Shown in pieces: positions 13,986 to 25,600 of a DNA stretch of 64,000 nucleotides (position 1 is the first letter of the stretch; every line of letters starts with the position of its first letter). Source of the DNA: Raffaelea ambrosiae (taxonomy: Eukaryota > Ascomycota > Sordariomycetes > Ophiostomatales > Ophiostomataceae). Location: NCBI GenBank assembly GCA_002778195.1, contig PCDI01000006.1, positions 2,361,950-2,425,949 of the forward strand. The letters are read 5' to 3'. The notes under the pieces are model-generated. The model made no database searches, had not been told where the DNA came from, and saw nothing but the letters and a program-made list of their open reading frames with translations. A program made the translations under genes and the position numbers.

Positions 13986-16900
13986 CTTCGTGCACATGAC
14001 GCAAGGACTTTTCGTCGTCGCAACTTGGAGGGCGCCATACAGTGGTGGCTGTTCTTTTTACTCAACTCCCTATTTTCTCCCTTCGGGCGGCCGACGCACC
14101 TTATTCACACCTGGCTGCAACGGTGTTGGCAATCCTGAAATCCACATGAATCACGACCCCCAAAACGGTTTGGCTGTAATAATGCACAATAGGAGCGGGA
14201 AACTGGTTCGGCATTCTGTTGCCCTCCTTGCGGCTCAAGTACTACGAGAATGGTAAGATACGGTGTACGATACTATTCGGCTCTTCTCTCTATTATTCCG
14301 AGGAAGGTACTATGTAGGAAGTGAGGGAGGCGGTTGTCAGGTGCTGCGGGTGGGCGCGCGCGTGCGCTGGCTGTTTCCGAACTCGTCTTCCTTTGCCGCC
14401 CCTCCCTCACTCATGGTTTTTCGTTTTCTCGTTTTCTCGTTCTCCCTGCTTCTTCTGGTTCCTTTGGCTATCCGTCCTTTTCAAAAGCTGCAATGCAACT
14501 GTAAATCTCTCTTGCGTTGTGTGTGTGTGTCCCAAAACAAACCAACCAACCAAAATGAAAAAGTCGCGCTGGTCCGAGAATAATGTGCGCTCGGTGATTC
14601 GAACATCTGATGATTCGCGGGCGCTGACCGAAACAAGAAACCCAAAAAGAGAAGAAAAAAGAGACGAGCACTATTGTCTGGTTCCATCAAATGCAATGCC
14701 TCCCAAACCCCCAAAAAGAAAGTGAAGAAGCGCACAGATGTGCGGGTTACGGAGGTACGCAACACCGGCGAAAGGGCCAAAAGAGAAAAGTCCCACCCTC
14801 CAAAAGGAACAACGGCTGGTTAGCCATTCATTCCCTGGCTCGTCCCCCCCCCTTACACGCCAGGTTCTCACCCTCAGACGCTGCAACCTCAGCTGCAACC
14901 CGGCCAAAAGCCAGAAAGTCCACCCGCAGGAGAAAAAAAAAAGGGAAAAAAAAGAAAAAAAAAAGGCCCGGTCTACTTTGTGGCACGGCCTTGTGTACGA
15001 GTAGTCTGGCAAATGAAGGGCCGGCAGGGTGCTGGCGTTACCTGTGAGGCCCACACGAGACAAAAAGGGAAGAACCGAGCACAGACAACACAAGCAACAC
15101 ACGAGACACACACTGAAATAAGTGAAAGAAGCAAGCAAGGCTAAACCAGGCGGCGTTTTTCTTTTTCTTCCTTTCTTGTCTGAGCACACTCTGGACTCTC
15201 CAATGTCTGCCAAGGAGCGAGCCTTTAGGTCGTGTGCGGTAAGTCTGAGCTTGCAAACAATATCTGACAGAGATTGCGCCCTTTGTGTACTGTAAGCGTG
15301 TGTGTACCAGTATGAGTGTGTGTGGTGATCGCTCGCTCGGGGTGAAGCAGTTTCCCGAAAGCGTCTCGTCACAGATTTTCTTTTCTGTTTGCTGCAGATG
15401 CGACCTGATGGGCGGAGGGCTGAACGGGGCTTGTATTTACTTTTTATTTTATTTTTATTACCCGCTTGCTCGTACCATTGTAATAGTAAGAGAATGCCTT
15501 GCGTATTGTGTGCCACTTCCTTGCGCAGCAATGCTACTACTATTACGATACCGTGTATGGAAGGGAACCTGTGGCAGGGTCATCAGCCTTTGTTACATAG
15601 TACATGGGGGTGGACAACGCAGGGAAATGGTGCCGATACGACCAAATTGCTGACGGGCTGTCTTGTTTTTTTTGTCTCTGTTCCTCCTTCCTTCCTTCCT
15701 TTCCTACCCCTAGTCCTCTTCTTTTGTGCTGTGCATGAACAACCACCCGTGGTCCGCAATATCAGAGCCCTGCAGAAAGCCTCTTTTTTGTCTCTTTCTG
15801 TTTCTGTTTCTGACTCCTTCATTCCATTTCTTGTCTCCCCCCCCCCTTCCGTTATGTGACCTGCCCCGTCAGACAATTCCATTTCCAGAATAGAGTGCCG
15901 CCCGTCGATGATGCGCAAATTAGACGATCCTCTACCTACGGTACACAGCACAGCGGAGTCCTTTTTTTTCGCCTGCCCTCGTTTGCCTGCACGGATGCGA
16001 GGGAGGCGCGCGATGAGAAAAAGAAACAGGAAAAAGAGGATCCTCCTTTCGTTCCCATGAAGCCGACGACGCTGTCCGTCTCGTCGCACGTCAATCGCCA
16101 GGCGGCAGTGTCATTTTGCGGCACTCGGTTAAAAAAAAAAACCCCCGATCTCGACGAGGGCCTCCTATTTGTGATCCTACTATTAGGAGGGATACGGCGG
16201 TACTCTCGCCCTCTCGACAAGCGCTTGCCCAAGGTTGTCAGATAGGCTACCACTAACTAATGCTGGTTGCCTGTGGATGAGTTCAAGTTGGTGCAGAAAA
16301 GCAAAAGTGTCTCGTTGAAAGTTCGCACTCTCCACTGCGCCACTTAACAAAGGGGAAACCACACTTTTGCCAGGTCTCCATTCAGCAAAACGGAACGGAG
16401 TAAGACGTTCCTAATTTTAAGAGCCATCACCGTGGTACCCTGCCCGTCTCCGTTTTTCTTCACACTCTGTGGCTCCTCGGTTTGGCGGGTTGGGCGGGTT
16501 TGGCGGCCAAATAGCAATTTGCAGTGGCACTGAGCGGTTCTGTTCTCGGTAACGGAAAACGCCGTGCTAGAGAACATAGAAAGAACAGCCCCGAAAAAAA
16601 AAAGCCCTGACCGTTCTGGGCGCAGATTTCATTTCTGCCAACTACTCGTACTTGGTCTGGTATGGTGGGCACGCCGGGACCAGGACCAGGACCAGCCAGG
16701 CCCGACCAGACCTGACAACGCCCACCCCAGCAGATTGGGAGCGAGCCATGTTCTTTCCCTGTTAGTGCATGGTTAAGTGGATTTTTTTTTTTTTAAATAT
16801 TTTTTTGGAGGGGGGCTGTTGGAACGGGTAGCAGCCTGTGGAACACGTCTGCGCTAAAACATACGACTCTCAGCATGGTATTTTTGAGGCTTGGCGTGCG

Positions 16901-19576
16901 AGTGACAGTGGCAGCGACCCAAAAGAAAAAAAAAAAGAGCTGTTTTACCACGGCCCACGGCCGAACTAAACCTGGCCCCACCACCGTAAACTTGGGTTAC
17001 TTGGGTTACTTGGGTTTCAATGGACGGTGAACCAGAGCCAGAGGGAATGTGGGGAGTGAAAGAAAATGGAAGCTACGGTCGACGCTGCCTTCCTTTTTGC
17101 TCGAGACAGGAAAAACTACGATTTTCGCCCCTCGTGATTGGCGATGGAGCAGGAAGGAGCAACCAGTGTGTTCATGGACAATCCCGAAGTCTCTTTCCCA
17201 ACCCGCTGCACGCTTGCATCAAACACAAGAGGGCAGCAGCGTCCAAAATCCAAGAATACGCGGACTCGTGCACGCATACTACTATGTCTATAGCACCATG
17301 TCTACGAGTACATGCGCACTCTATGCTGGACAGGATCGGCAGCACACGGCTCTGCTCAGCCAGACCGTCCGGGCTGTTTCGACATGACTGACGCAGGCAG
17401 CCGAGACCTTAATAACGAAGGCACTTGCCTCTTTTGCCTTTGTCAAAAAGAATTGAAAAAAAAAAGGGAAAGGCATCCACAAATGCAACAGAACCGACGC
17501 AAGGAAAGGCAAGCGCAACCCCAAGCCCCGTCATGCCTCATGGCCGTACTTTCTTTCTTTGGCATATGCTACGTCCACCCCAGTCGTGGCTCCACTCCTC
17601 CTTCCATCAGTGTCACAGCGAGAGCTGAACGCTCACAAAACACCACAAAACCACAAAACCACTCACTGGTCCATTCATAGAACCCTAGTAGACCATGTTC
17701 CGCAGCGACGAAAGACCGCTACCACCACGCCTGGCCCTGTCAGCCAATTTGGAACATCCGGTTGTTGCCACGTTATTGTTCTTTTCTCGCTTCGCTTTGT
17801 TCCCGGATCAAACTTCCCGCTTCGGTTTTTAGGGGCGTTCTCAGCACCCACGATACACCCACCCCTGCTGTATTCCTAGCTAAGTCGAAAAAGAGGGAAG
17901 ACCGAAAGAAGGGAAAGAGCGACACAGCGCAGGGCTCAATAAACCACTGCCCCCAAAAAAGAAACAAAAAAAAGGTGAAAGAAAAACACCCATGACAGGC
18001 TACTCGCTCTCGCTCACATCTCATCTACATAGTACTCGCCCGCGTATTTGCAGTACCTTTCCCCCTTCCTTCAAAATCTCCATTCGTACAGCACACACAC
18101 CCCCCCCCCCCTTGTCAACATCCACGCATCGTCAACACCCACAGCCCACGCATCCACATCAAGGCCCCCAAGGCGGCCGCGCCTGGTCCTAGCCTGGGGC
18201 AGAAAAGCCCAAAGAGAAAACACTCCTGTCTTGGGTTGTGGTACGTGGGGCAGATTCAACCAAGCCGCTCATCGGTTTCTTCTTTCCTTTTTTTTTTGTT
18301 TCTTCTTCCTTGCACGCGCAACAACGAGGACGGATGCTCCACGGACCAATCTCACCCTCCGCCGCCCCCCTTCCTTCTTCTCCTTTGGGATGCCTTCCTC
18401 TCAATCAGACCGACGGCTGCTCATCTTCAAAACGAGACGTGAACGAAACAAAACTCGCCACTGCCGGCGGGACCAGCCAAAATTGCCATCCTCATGGGCC
18501 GAAGACCCTCGCCGTGGCCGCGATGGGCCAACTGGTTAGACAAGGGCCGCAAGGGGGGCGCGACTTTGAACCGACCCGTCCGCTGGCGCAGCAAACAAGA
18601 CATGCTGGCCATGACTGAGGCCAGGCAACCGCGAGTTTGTCTACTCGTAGATGGCACATTCCTCGCGTATCCAAGTGCCTGACAGCAGCGAGACAACTAT
18701 ACGAACTTCTTGCCTGATATGGCAAAGATGCACCCTGGCCAACAAGTACGAGTAAGATGCAGTCCATACTGCATCTTCCACTCGCGCTGTGTTCGCCAAC
18801 AATGAAACTGTGCACACAGCAGCAGCTTGGTCGACACGCTATTGTAAGCCCACGATGCACCTCTGGCTCAGTAGTGCACCGCCAGGAGCTTCATCATCAC
18901 ACTATGCGATCGGCGGAGCGTGTTCGGATTTCGTGTTTGGGAAAGAACGTACACTTGTGTCGTCTGGCTGTCCTAGGCTGGTCATGTTTCGTGCCCCGTG
19001 CCGACATGGTTGCCTTCGGTGCTGGCAGCCCCCCCTGTGTTCACTTGCAGATGCGGCTGGCTGGGGTGGAATGGATGCACAACGCCGACAGGGATCTGTC
19101 AAACATGGGGATGGGGGGGTCCGTCGTCAGATGCCTGAGTGAAGGCGGAAAGAGGCAGTTCGACACACACGCCCTCCCATAAGGCCAAGGAGAGGGGGGG
19201 TGCGCTATGGCTTAGCCGGGGGTGGACGAGAGCGTGGCCCTTTTTTCCCTTTCTCTCAGGCCTCGTCTGCTCCAGTTCTCTGTCGTCGGGCTGCTGCGAG
19301 CTTTCCAGACTGTTCCAGGACCCAGCACGCCCCCCCCCCCCCCCCCCTGACCCTGACCGCCACCCGCAAAATAGAACAGACTAACCTCTGTCACACGCTC
19401 ACACGCCTCGTTCGCTGGCTCACACATCCACAATGTGAGCTTTCAACCCGGTCTGATCCACTTCTGGTACATTTTTTTGCTCGTTCGTAAGACGACTTTG
19501 TGGCGCTATTGGCCAACCCCGACTTGCAGGCTAAGCAGAAACGCTACGTACCAAACACCGCCCGCACAGAGCAAGC

Positions 19577-19650
19577 ACTACTCGTATGTGTGCTACTATG
19601 TGAGATATCTACATAGTACTACTTTGTATGTGCGAGTACATGGTAAGACA
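19577..19650. repeat. extended dispersed repeat copy (about 74 bp)
   Basis: Begins ACTACTCGTATGT, continues TACTATGTGAGATATC and TACATAGTAC, and ends with GTGCGAGTACATGGTAAGAC. The first 43 bases align with 10754-10793; the tail carries a variant of the GGTAAGATAC module. It is the longest copy seen. Confidence 0.6.
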
Positions 19651-20457
19651 CCAGCCGACTAGGATGCTACCAACATCAAGCCGCGCATCTCCCTGGCCTG
19701 CGGAACACGCTACGCCGCCTGGTACCTTTTGCCTCTGCTGCGACGGTAGCTCCATGGCAGACATGTCACATCCCTGCCGAAGCCATATGACGCATCCATA
19801 TATTCATTCATGGTAAGCTACATACATGTAGTACCACGGTGTATGTACCGCAGTAGAGTGCTCGCTCACGTTCTCACACAGGCTCCTGCGGGATTGACCC
19901 CGTCCCAACCCATTCCCACCCATGTTTTCTGCACTAACTAACACACGTCCAACATCGCCCTCCGCCTAGCCGCCCCCTTCCTTACTCGTACACACCGTCT
20001 CCGTCCTCCGTGGTGATCCATCGCTTCCCTTGCCATACGCCCACACTAACACGATGCAAATAGTAGATCCAGATACATGCAAATCCTACATGGTATCCTT
20101 AGTAGTAAAACATGATGACCCCGTTCCTGTTTAATACCCGCCCACTACATGGACACAACACTAATTATGCCTTTCCGTGCGTGTCAATATCCTCGTGCCC
20201 ACCTTGTTGTGACTAGCCTTGCGTTGCTTTATTGCCCTTTTTTGCTTTTCTTGTACCCTTCCTTTCTCCATTCCACATTGTTTCTTGGCCCCCTTGTTTG
20301 CCATGGCCCCTTCTCCGTGTGGAGTTTTGTCAGGATGATACTTAATATGGCCCGGTATCTCTCCTCACTTACACGATTTCCCGTTCATAATCTCAATATC
20401 TATAACATCTATGAAGGTCATCGACAACTAGTCATAAACGTCCCCTCCTCCTCCTTC

Positions 20458-20586
20458 CTCTACTCCTTTCTCTTCCAACCTCATCTCTCTCTCTCTGTCT
20501 CTCTCTCCATCTTTCTCTCACATTTCTTCACACTTCTTTCCTCGCTCTAATCTTCTCTCTCTCTCTCTATCTCGCAAACCGCCAAG
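20458..20586 (+). promoter_or_regulatory. CT-rich leader or core promoter of the 20587 gene
   Basis: Strongly pyrimidine-rich on the plus strand (several CTCTCT runs), ending GCAAACCGCCAAG just before tandem ATG codons. CT-rich tracts just upstream of the start codon are common transcription start or leader elements in filamentous ascomycetes. The exact transcript start cannot be read from sequence. Confidence 0.5.
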
Positions 20587-21864
20587 ATGATGTCGTATGT
20601 GTACGGCAATAGCTTTGCGGGTTTCCCACAACCACAGGACATCACATTTCAGAACGATGCCCTATACGACGACCTGTCCCGCCAACTGGCGGCCGCCTCT
20701 TCAGTATCCAGGAGGCGTCTTTCCAGATCCTCGATGATTTCCAGAACGCCCAGCACTACGATGCGGGTAACAAAACCCACCAGCACAAACAACAGCCCAC
20801 GAACATCCGCTCTGAAGCAGGCTCGCAGACGGACACTCATGAACGACAATGGTCTCTACGCACCACGCCTCTCGCCCCAAGTAGCTGCAGCAATGGCAGC
20901 CAATGGTTCCCAGACAGCCACACCATACATGGCATCACCGGCTGCGATACCCCAGCAGCAAATGTCTGCTAGACTCCGGACTGTCGACTCAACACGCCCG
21001 ACGCGGCCAGTGAGCTGGCATCCCAGCAGTACCCATCTCATGCCAACGCAGATGCCCCTGTCCGTCAACACTGAGTTCAGCGCACCGGCATATGCCATGC
21101 CTGCCTCGACAACAGGAGACTATGAGCCCTTCCCGATGATGCAGCCATACGCCCTCAGCCCGACGGCCTACTCCAGCCAGACATCGCCGTCCACCACCTT
21201 CTCTCCTTATCAGGGTGCCTATGATGCCATGGCCGCCAACAACTACTACTACTCGCCCAACCCGTGGGCAGCAGCATCCCCAGCGGTCAACACCAACGGT
21301 GTCATGTTCGACAAGCTCCCCTCGCCAGTGGACTGCCCCGCCCTGTTGGCTGAACAGCACCAGCAGGTGGCCATCTCCCAGTTGCAGCATGACCAGCAGC
21401 AGCAGTCCTACCAGCAGGCCAATGGCGAAACCCAGCAACTGCATCAGCAAGTCCAAGCTACCCATGCGGGCTTGAACTCCACTGCGGACTGGAATTCGTT
21501 TGTTGCGCATGGGTTCGACCACCAGACTGCGCCTCCCACGCCTCCCGACAACTGTTATTCGGCCTCAGAGCCCACTCAGGCACGGATCCCCAGTGAGGGA
21601 AGCATTGTCTACCAGCCTCTGGAAGAGGATGAGCCGGAGGGGGAGATCTTGGTCGGTATGGGCCTGTACGACCCTCCCGAGAAAGATGTGGTTGACACAA
21701 CTTTGCGGAGCTACCGTTCCACGTTTGCCAATCTTCTCGGCGCTGCGTGCTACCCTGAGCCTACGGGCAAGGGCCTCAAGCTCGAGGATGCCTGGGAGCC
21801 CCCCGAGAACATGGACGACGACGACGACGACGAGGAGCGCGACGCCGAGGGAGAGGAACAGTGA
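20587..21864 (+). CDS. conserved Pezizomycotina protein of unknown function, possible nuclear regulator
   Basis: A single uninterrupted 425-codon frame; the start is the first of two adjacent ATGs after the CT-rich leader. No catalytic domain is visible. Order: conserved-looking N-terminus (DALYDDLSRQLAAASSVS) and an Arg/Ser-rich basic segment around residues 42-82 that could be a nuclear targeting signal; then a Pro/Ser/Tyr/Gln-rich disordered middle with a Gln-rich block; then a compact C-terminal motif EGEILVGMGLYDPPEKD, with PTGKGLKLEDAWEPPE about 40 residues later, before an acidic Asp/Glu tail. I recall this C-terminal motif pair from uncharacterised ascomycete proteins but cannot name the gene. 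The composition suits a transcriptional regulator or adaptor. Its isolation behind 19 kb of noncoding DNA resembles fungal developmental regulators; that is inference. Confidence 0.85.
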   Translation: MMSYVYGNSFAGFPQPQDITFQNDALYDDLSRQLAAASSVSRRRLSRSSMISRTPSTTMRVTKPTSTNNSPRTSALKQARRRTLMNDNGLYAPRLSPQVAAAMAANGSQTATPYMASPAAIPQQQMSARLRTVDSTRPTRPVSWHPSSTHLMPTQMPLSVNTEFSAPAYAMPASTTGDYEPFPMMQPYALSPTAYSSQTSPSTTFSPYQGAYDAMAANNYYYSPNPWAAASPAVNTNGVMFDKLPSPVDCPALLAEQHQQVAISQLQHDQQQQSYQQANGETQQLHQQVQATHAGLNSTADWNSFVAHGFDHQTAPPTPPDNCYSASEPTQARIPSEGSIVYQPLEEDEPEGEILVGMGLYDPPEKDVVDTTLRSYRSTFANLLGAACYPEPTGKGLKLEDAWEPPENMDDDDDDEERDAEGEEQ

Positions 21865-23160
21865 AAGTCGGGGCAAGAAGCAGAGCTGAACTCTTTTTTT
21901 TCGATTCTCTAACGTGGACGGACACTCTTGATTTTCTTTACAACTTTACTCGCCTAATTCTTCTTTCTCTTTTTCTCCAAAGGACTTCAACGATACGCGG
22001 CATGGCATTCACGACTTTTATATGAGACGACGGGATTGTCTCATCTTTATTCTAAACAGATTCTCTTTTGGGGGGCTTTCATTCGGGCAGTTTTTGGAAA
22101 CCGGAATACTAGAGCATGGACTGGTATATACTTTATAGCGCCTTCTTTCTTTTACAACAGCTCCTCGCGGAGCGTATGAGGCGAAACTTTTTCTGGGATT
22201 TATCACAATTGGGCTACGGAGAAATCAGGGACGCGGATACCAGGGATGGGTTCTTTTGTTTTTTCATTGTGTTGGGTTGGACACATTTACACTGAGATGC
22301 ACCATGTATAAGAGATACCCCATCGTTTTTATGGCAATGCTTGCAATATTGATTGTTTCAAGAACCAAACACCACATCCCAAAAAAATCCTTAAGTGACA
22401 CAGGCCTGTGATCTAAGAGGAGCAGTCCGGAAAATTACACCGTACACATGGGCATCCGATGCCAGGGCGTTTGTGTCCAAACTGGATTCGCACTTCTCAA
22501 GGTGCTTTTTTTGACATCGGGATGTGTTGTTTTGACTTTGGCTTGCATGCACAATCTGCACGGGCCACATTTTACTTTTATTCTTATTTTGTATTTATTA
22601 TTTTAATTGTTTTTTTTTATCGGAGGGACGAATAAAAATAAATAAATACGTAAATAATCCTATGTACACGAGCTTGCTTCGGCGGAGACTCCGCAGCCAG
22701 TGACCAAGCCTCTCGAGCTTGCCCCTCCTTTTGCTGTGTTTTTGATCCACACACCCCCCCTGTTCTGGACCCACGAATACAAACAGAAGGCGGGCAAAAA
22801 AAAACAATTAGAAAAAAAATAGAAAAATCGAAGTGGGGGATGGATTCGCAAACAAGTAGTTAGTTAACTATTGTTTTTACCATGAAATGTAGTTACGCTA
22901 CAAAATACAATGTAATCCGAGTAATATGTGGCGTAGCTACGATCATTCGCTGGGTCTAGATCCACTACAACACACCTATCCCTACATACATAGTAGTAGA
23001 TCATCCATCTGTGTCTTGCCTCTTCATAACTCCTATTCTATTCTGGTCCTCTTCAGCTTTCTTTTGTGCAGCCCAGCCCGAGGGGGTGAAGAGGGCTGGA
23101 TGCTAACCCTCATCTGCGCCATCTGTGTGTCTCCTGGGTGTCATGTGCTGATCCTGTCCA
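21865..23160. other. intergenic region, AT-richer, probable 3' UTR of the 20587 gene at its left end
   Basis: No supportable gene. T-rich sequence follows the 21864 stop and several AATAAA-like stretches occur near 22570-22660. A TACATACATAGTAGTAG word at about 22982 belongs to the dispersed repeat vocabulary. Confidence 0.5.
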
Positions 23161-23164
23161 CTCC

Positions 23165-24650
23165 ACAGGGCTGAGGTGTCGCCCACGAAGTCCACCATCT
23201 CGGCCTGGTGCGCCTCTGGATTCTCGATGATGTGCTGTGCAGCCAGCCCCTTCCGCCGCGAGATGCGGTTGGAATTGGCCACTGTGTCAGAGACGCTCTC
23301 GCTAGATGGCGTCGACCTCTTCGAGACAGCGGTCGTTGGTCTCGGGAAAGAGACAAGGCGGGAGGTAAAGACTTGCCCAAAAAGTGAAACCTACCTAGAA
23401 AGGTTGAAGAGGCAGTCTTCTACAGTCCGTCACCAGGAAGGGAAGGAGTCTCCCCAACCTGTCGACATGGCCGTGAATGGGCACGCGGTAGGCCAGCGGC
23501 AGCGATCTCGGCGGCGTACAGAGAAAGGTGAGTCCTAGAAAGCCGGCGGGGAAAAAGGGCGAGAACAAAAAAAAAAGATGGAACGAGGCGGCCGCGATGA
23601 CGGCCATGCACAGGCCCGCATGCCGGCGGCCGCGGCCGCGGCCGTAGCGGTCGACGGTTTCAGCACGGCGATGGGGGGAGGGGGCGAGCGGCCGCGTCTT
23701 GCCAGGTGTGAACACACAGATGCGAACACGATGCGCGCGCGCCGTGACGGGCGGCAGGCCCCGCTAGGTCCCTCCTCTGGAAGATGGTGGTCTGGGAAAA
23801 GGGGGGGCAGCGCGTTGATGCCGCTCATCTGGCTTGGAACAGCTGGGCCAAGGCAGGCGAAGGGCGGTGCGGTGAGCCAGCCGCACGAGAGGGCTGGGGC
23901 TGGGATGGACACGGAACAGATCGCGGGGAAGCGCGCCTGGCCGGCCAGCTCCAGCCCCGTCCGCAATGGCGCTCACGGCATCGGCCACGACGGTGCTGTC
24001 GACGCGGCCCTGCTGGACCAGCCAGCGGGAACCTGCCAGGCCATGCCCAGGTTGACCCAGCCCCCCTCCCCAATAGCCAGGCCGCTGGAGATGACGGCGG
24101 CGCCGCGGTGGCGGGCGCCACTCGGCTTGCCACTTGGGTGCCGTGGCCGTCAGGTGGCCGTCCGGTGGCCGAAGCCGGAGCCGGACACCAGGCGGCCGAC
24201 AAAGAGCTGGGCGAGGCGGGTGCTAGTGCGGCGGCGGCCCAGGCAGTCGCCGAGCCGGATGCAGTCTAGGGCAGCCCAAGAAGCAGCCGAGGGTGTGCAT
24301 AGCCACGGCGGCGCCCCTGGGTCTGTGTGTGTGAGTGTGTATGGATTAGGGTGCAGACACGGGAGTGTGGACAAGAGAAGAGGCTGGCTCAGCTGCACGG
24401 TCGAGTGGTGCTTCTTGACGGCACCGGTGGTCGTGGCGGTGTGAATCTGCGGAAAGGTCTCGCCCCTCTGGTCGGTCGACATGTTTTCACAGTTGTATCT
24501 GGCAACGATCCTTTCTCTTCTCTTTTCTCGCAGGATGTACGAGGGCATGATGACGGCCCAGGTCTGAGCAGCCTGGTGCTTGGCTCCGCAATCTTCCATA
24601 CGGAAGACACAGTATTCGCTCTGGCATCCGCTCCATGGCCCAGCAAGAAC
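23165..24650 (-). pseudogene. decayed sugar transporter (MFS) gene
   Basis: Pieces of a sugar-porter-family MFS protein appear in order on the minus strand but in different frames. From the N-terminal side: a TLGCFLG-like block with RLGDCLGRRRTS (loop 2-3 motif, about 24.25-24.3 kb), AQLFVGRLVSGSGFG (about 24.2 kb), WVNLGMAWQVPAG (about 24.05 kb), QMSGINAL (about 23.82 kb), ETVDRYGR (about 23.65 kb), LAYRVPIHGH (about 23.46 kb) and LFPETNDRCLEEVDAI (about 23.3-23.35 kb). The last is followed at once by TAG, with further transporter-like C-terminal sequence resuming in another frame. No splice model restores one frame. The DNA is still GC-rich, so decay was by indels rather than RIP-type C-to-T mutation. 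Confidence 0.7.
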
Positions 24651-24829
24651 CTGTGAGCCAGCCAGAGTATTGTCACAATCACAAGTGAATGACAAAAGGA
24701 CGTCGAAGAGGAACGGATACCATTCTGCCGCCAAGCCTGAGAGGGCAGTTTTGCGACAAAAGGGGAGTCACGGGTTGCATTTCTTTCAAGTTATCGGACC
24801 CAAGTGTTTCCGGCACCGGCCTCACTCGT

Positions 24830-25600
24830 CGCTCAGGCCACCGACTTTGACGAGCTCGGGTCACGTCCTGGGCCCTCGGCCAGGCCCCAGAAGGCCATGC
24901 TGGCGGCTTGCGCGGCCGCCTCGCCCGGCATCGGCGGACCGCATTGCCCCGGGAACTTGCTCCCCAGCATCGTGTCGTCCATGGGCTCCGGCAAGCTTTC
25001 GACGGCGTGCTCGACGAGCAAGGGTGCCAGCTGGCGGCCACCCACTAGGGTGACGCGGCCAAAGAGCAGCCCGCAGGCGCCGCCGTGGAAGACGCTGAAC
25101 TTGGCCTCGAGGCCGTCTGAGGGGGAGCGCGCTCGCCACCGGCCCGGTCGGGGGGATGATGGTGTCGGGGTGGGTGTCGTGTGTCGACCGCCGTATCGCG
25201 CGCGCAGGAGAGAGCCCCCGTATAACGTCTGTGACGGCGCCTGCAGCCGGGCCCAGCCGGGGTGGTCGAAGCCGAAGCAAGCGGCCACCACCGCTCGTTG
25301 GCTGTCGCCGCTTGCGACGAGGCAGAATACGCCGCCGTCGATGCCGGGGTGTCGTCTGACGCGACAGCATCGCTCGCAGGGCCGTATTGATATTGCTGCT
25401 GGGACTCGAGGCTGTCACAGGCGTGCACAGCGGTTTGTGGTTACAGTTGGCGCAGGCCATGGGTCTGGGCTCGCTGCTCAGCGGCTTATGCTTCAGCAAG
25501 ACAGGGCTTCCCATCGCCGCCGAGATTGTCAGTCCGTTGCTGGCCTTGGTGGGCACCATCCTCTTGTACCGAATGGACATCGATTCCACCAAATCCGCAT
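24830..25600 (-). pseudogene. decayed MmgE/PrpD-family gene (C-terminal part recognisable)
   Basis: The minus-strand frame at 25291-24833 contains GLEAKFSVFHGGACGLLFGR, then after an abrupt junction VEHAVESLPEPMDDTMLGSKF and a C-terminal AAQAASMAFWGL. These match the characteristic MmgE/PrpD order (KFSV..A.A..L, then HA.GS...PM.D..L..KF), the family of 2-methylcitrate dehydratase and cis-aconitate decarboxylase. About 35 residues normally between the two blocks are missing, and the N-terminal half (25.3-25.6 kb) is only scrambled fragments. I read it as a relic with an internal deletion. A short functional isoform is unlikely because no start codon with N-terminal domain exists. Confidence 0.6.

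Larger units (their letters stand above)
10741..20457. other. gene-free intergenic region, second half, rich in dispersed repeats
   Basis: No credible coding sequence on either strand. This half has the highest density in the window of TACTCGTA/TACGAGTA and TACATAGTA/TACTATGTA words and of the longer repeats built from them (10751-10793, 11055-11083, 13513-13542, 19577-19650). A long CT tract lies at 13945-13983 and a C-tract at about 19330-19347. It may hold remote control elements or an unannotated noncoding transcript for the gene at 20587, but nothing in the sequence proves this. Confidence 0.6.

Noticed and set aside
14588..14625. GATTCGAAC word resembling an inverted tRNA B-box
   Set aside because: The flanking T-arm stem does not pair and no A-box is present.
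1435..20586. CRISPR array, prophage or bacterial operon
   Set aside because: No regularly spaced repeats; the intron-bearing genes around it are fungal.
23165..25600. RIP-mutated repeat as explanation for the pseudogenes
   Set aside because: The segment is GC-rich and single copy in this window, with no TpA excess; frameshifts explain the decay better.
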